From an uncultured Porphyromonadaceae bacterium (GTDB lineage: Bacteria; Bacteroidota; Bacteroidia; Bacteroidales; Muribaculaceae): a stretch of DNA of 33,466 bases. Under the pieces are notes generated by a model that had not been told where the DNA came from, ran no database searches, and was given only the letters and a program-made list of their open reading frames with translations. This document shows, in pieces, positions 33,412-33,466 of this stretch. Location: contig CANRVB010000025.1 in NCBI GenBank assembly GCA_947643165.1, positions 1 through 33,466 of the forward strand, given 5' to 3'. Every line of letters starts with the position of its first letter. The first letter of the stretch is position 1. The position numbers and the translations under genes were made by a program.

Positions 33412-33466
33412 GGCTCATTAGCTCAACTGAATAGAGCATCTGACTACGGATCAGAAGGTTACAGGT
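33412..33466 (+). tRNA. tRNA-Arg (anticodon ACG), truncated by the window end
   Basis: Bases from 33412 give acceptor GGCTCAT, D-arm GCTC/GAGC, anticodon stem TCTGA/TCAGA with loop CTACGGA (anticodon ACG), variable loop AGGTT and the start of the T-stem ACAGG. The T-loop and 3' acceptor lie beyond the window. Confidence 0.92.

Overview
The window looks like a chromosomal segment from a Bacteroidales bacterium, plausibly Muribaculaceae (the family is an inference). The evidence is a SusC/SusD pair, a GH3–beta-lactamase fusion, an S41 peptidase/GH16 pair, and many Bacteroidetes-type -7 promoter elements (TAnnTTTG) with few Shine-Dalgarno-like sequences. No insertion sequence, prophage, integrase or CRISPR array was seen.

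Layout. (1) 119-5185 (+): a SusC-type TonB-dependent transporter and its SusD lipoprotein. susC is split by a one-base frame change that falls exactly on an A AAA AAG heptamer. (2) 5334-5864 (+): a low-molecular-weight tyrosine phosphatase. (3) 11502-5859 (-): an operon of a TlpA-like thioredoxin, SbcD and SbcC joined by 4-bp ATGA overlaps. (4) 11610-11691 (-): tRNA-Leu(CAA) with its own promoter and terminator. (5) 11900-17992 (+): a five-gene tripartite ABC export operon (HlyD/MacA-type adaptor, ATPase, two MacB/FtsX permeases, TolC). It is preceded by a good sigma-54 promoter and an upstream palindromic array. (6) 18167-23922 (+): a secreted S41 peptidase, a secreted GH16 enzyme, an NtrC-type sigma-54 activator and a histidine kinase with almost no extracytoplasmic domain. 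(7) 25976-23883 (-): a diacylglycerol-kinase-like lipid kinase and ychF. (8) 26034-28649 (+): an ArnT-like glycosyltransferase and an EamA/DMT transporter. (9) 33195-28657 (-): a 5'-nucleotidase-family enzyme and the GH3–serine hydrolase fusion. (10) 33412 to the window end (+): a truncated tRNA-Arg(ACG).

The best candidate for an undescribed system is 11.76-23.92 kb. A sigma-54 promoter with an enhancer-like palindrome drives an export operon. The only sigma-54 activator in the window, paired with a kinase of intramembrane-sensing architecture, lies at the far end of the same block. A secreted protease and a secreted glucanase-like enzyme sit between them. I infer an envelope-stress or export circuit that senses its own transporter or a membrane signal. 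The sequence does not show the substrate or the signal. The second notable item is the susC frameshift site, which could be a sequencing error, a mutation, phase variation or programmed -1 frameshifting.
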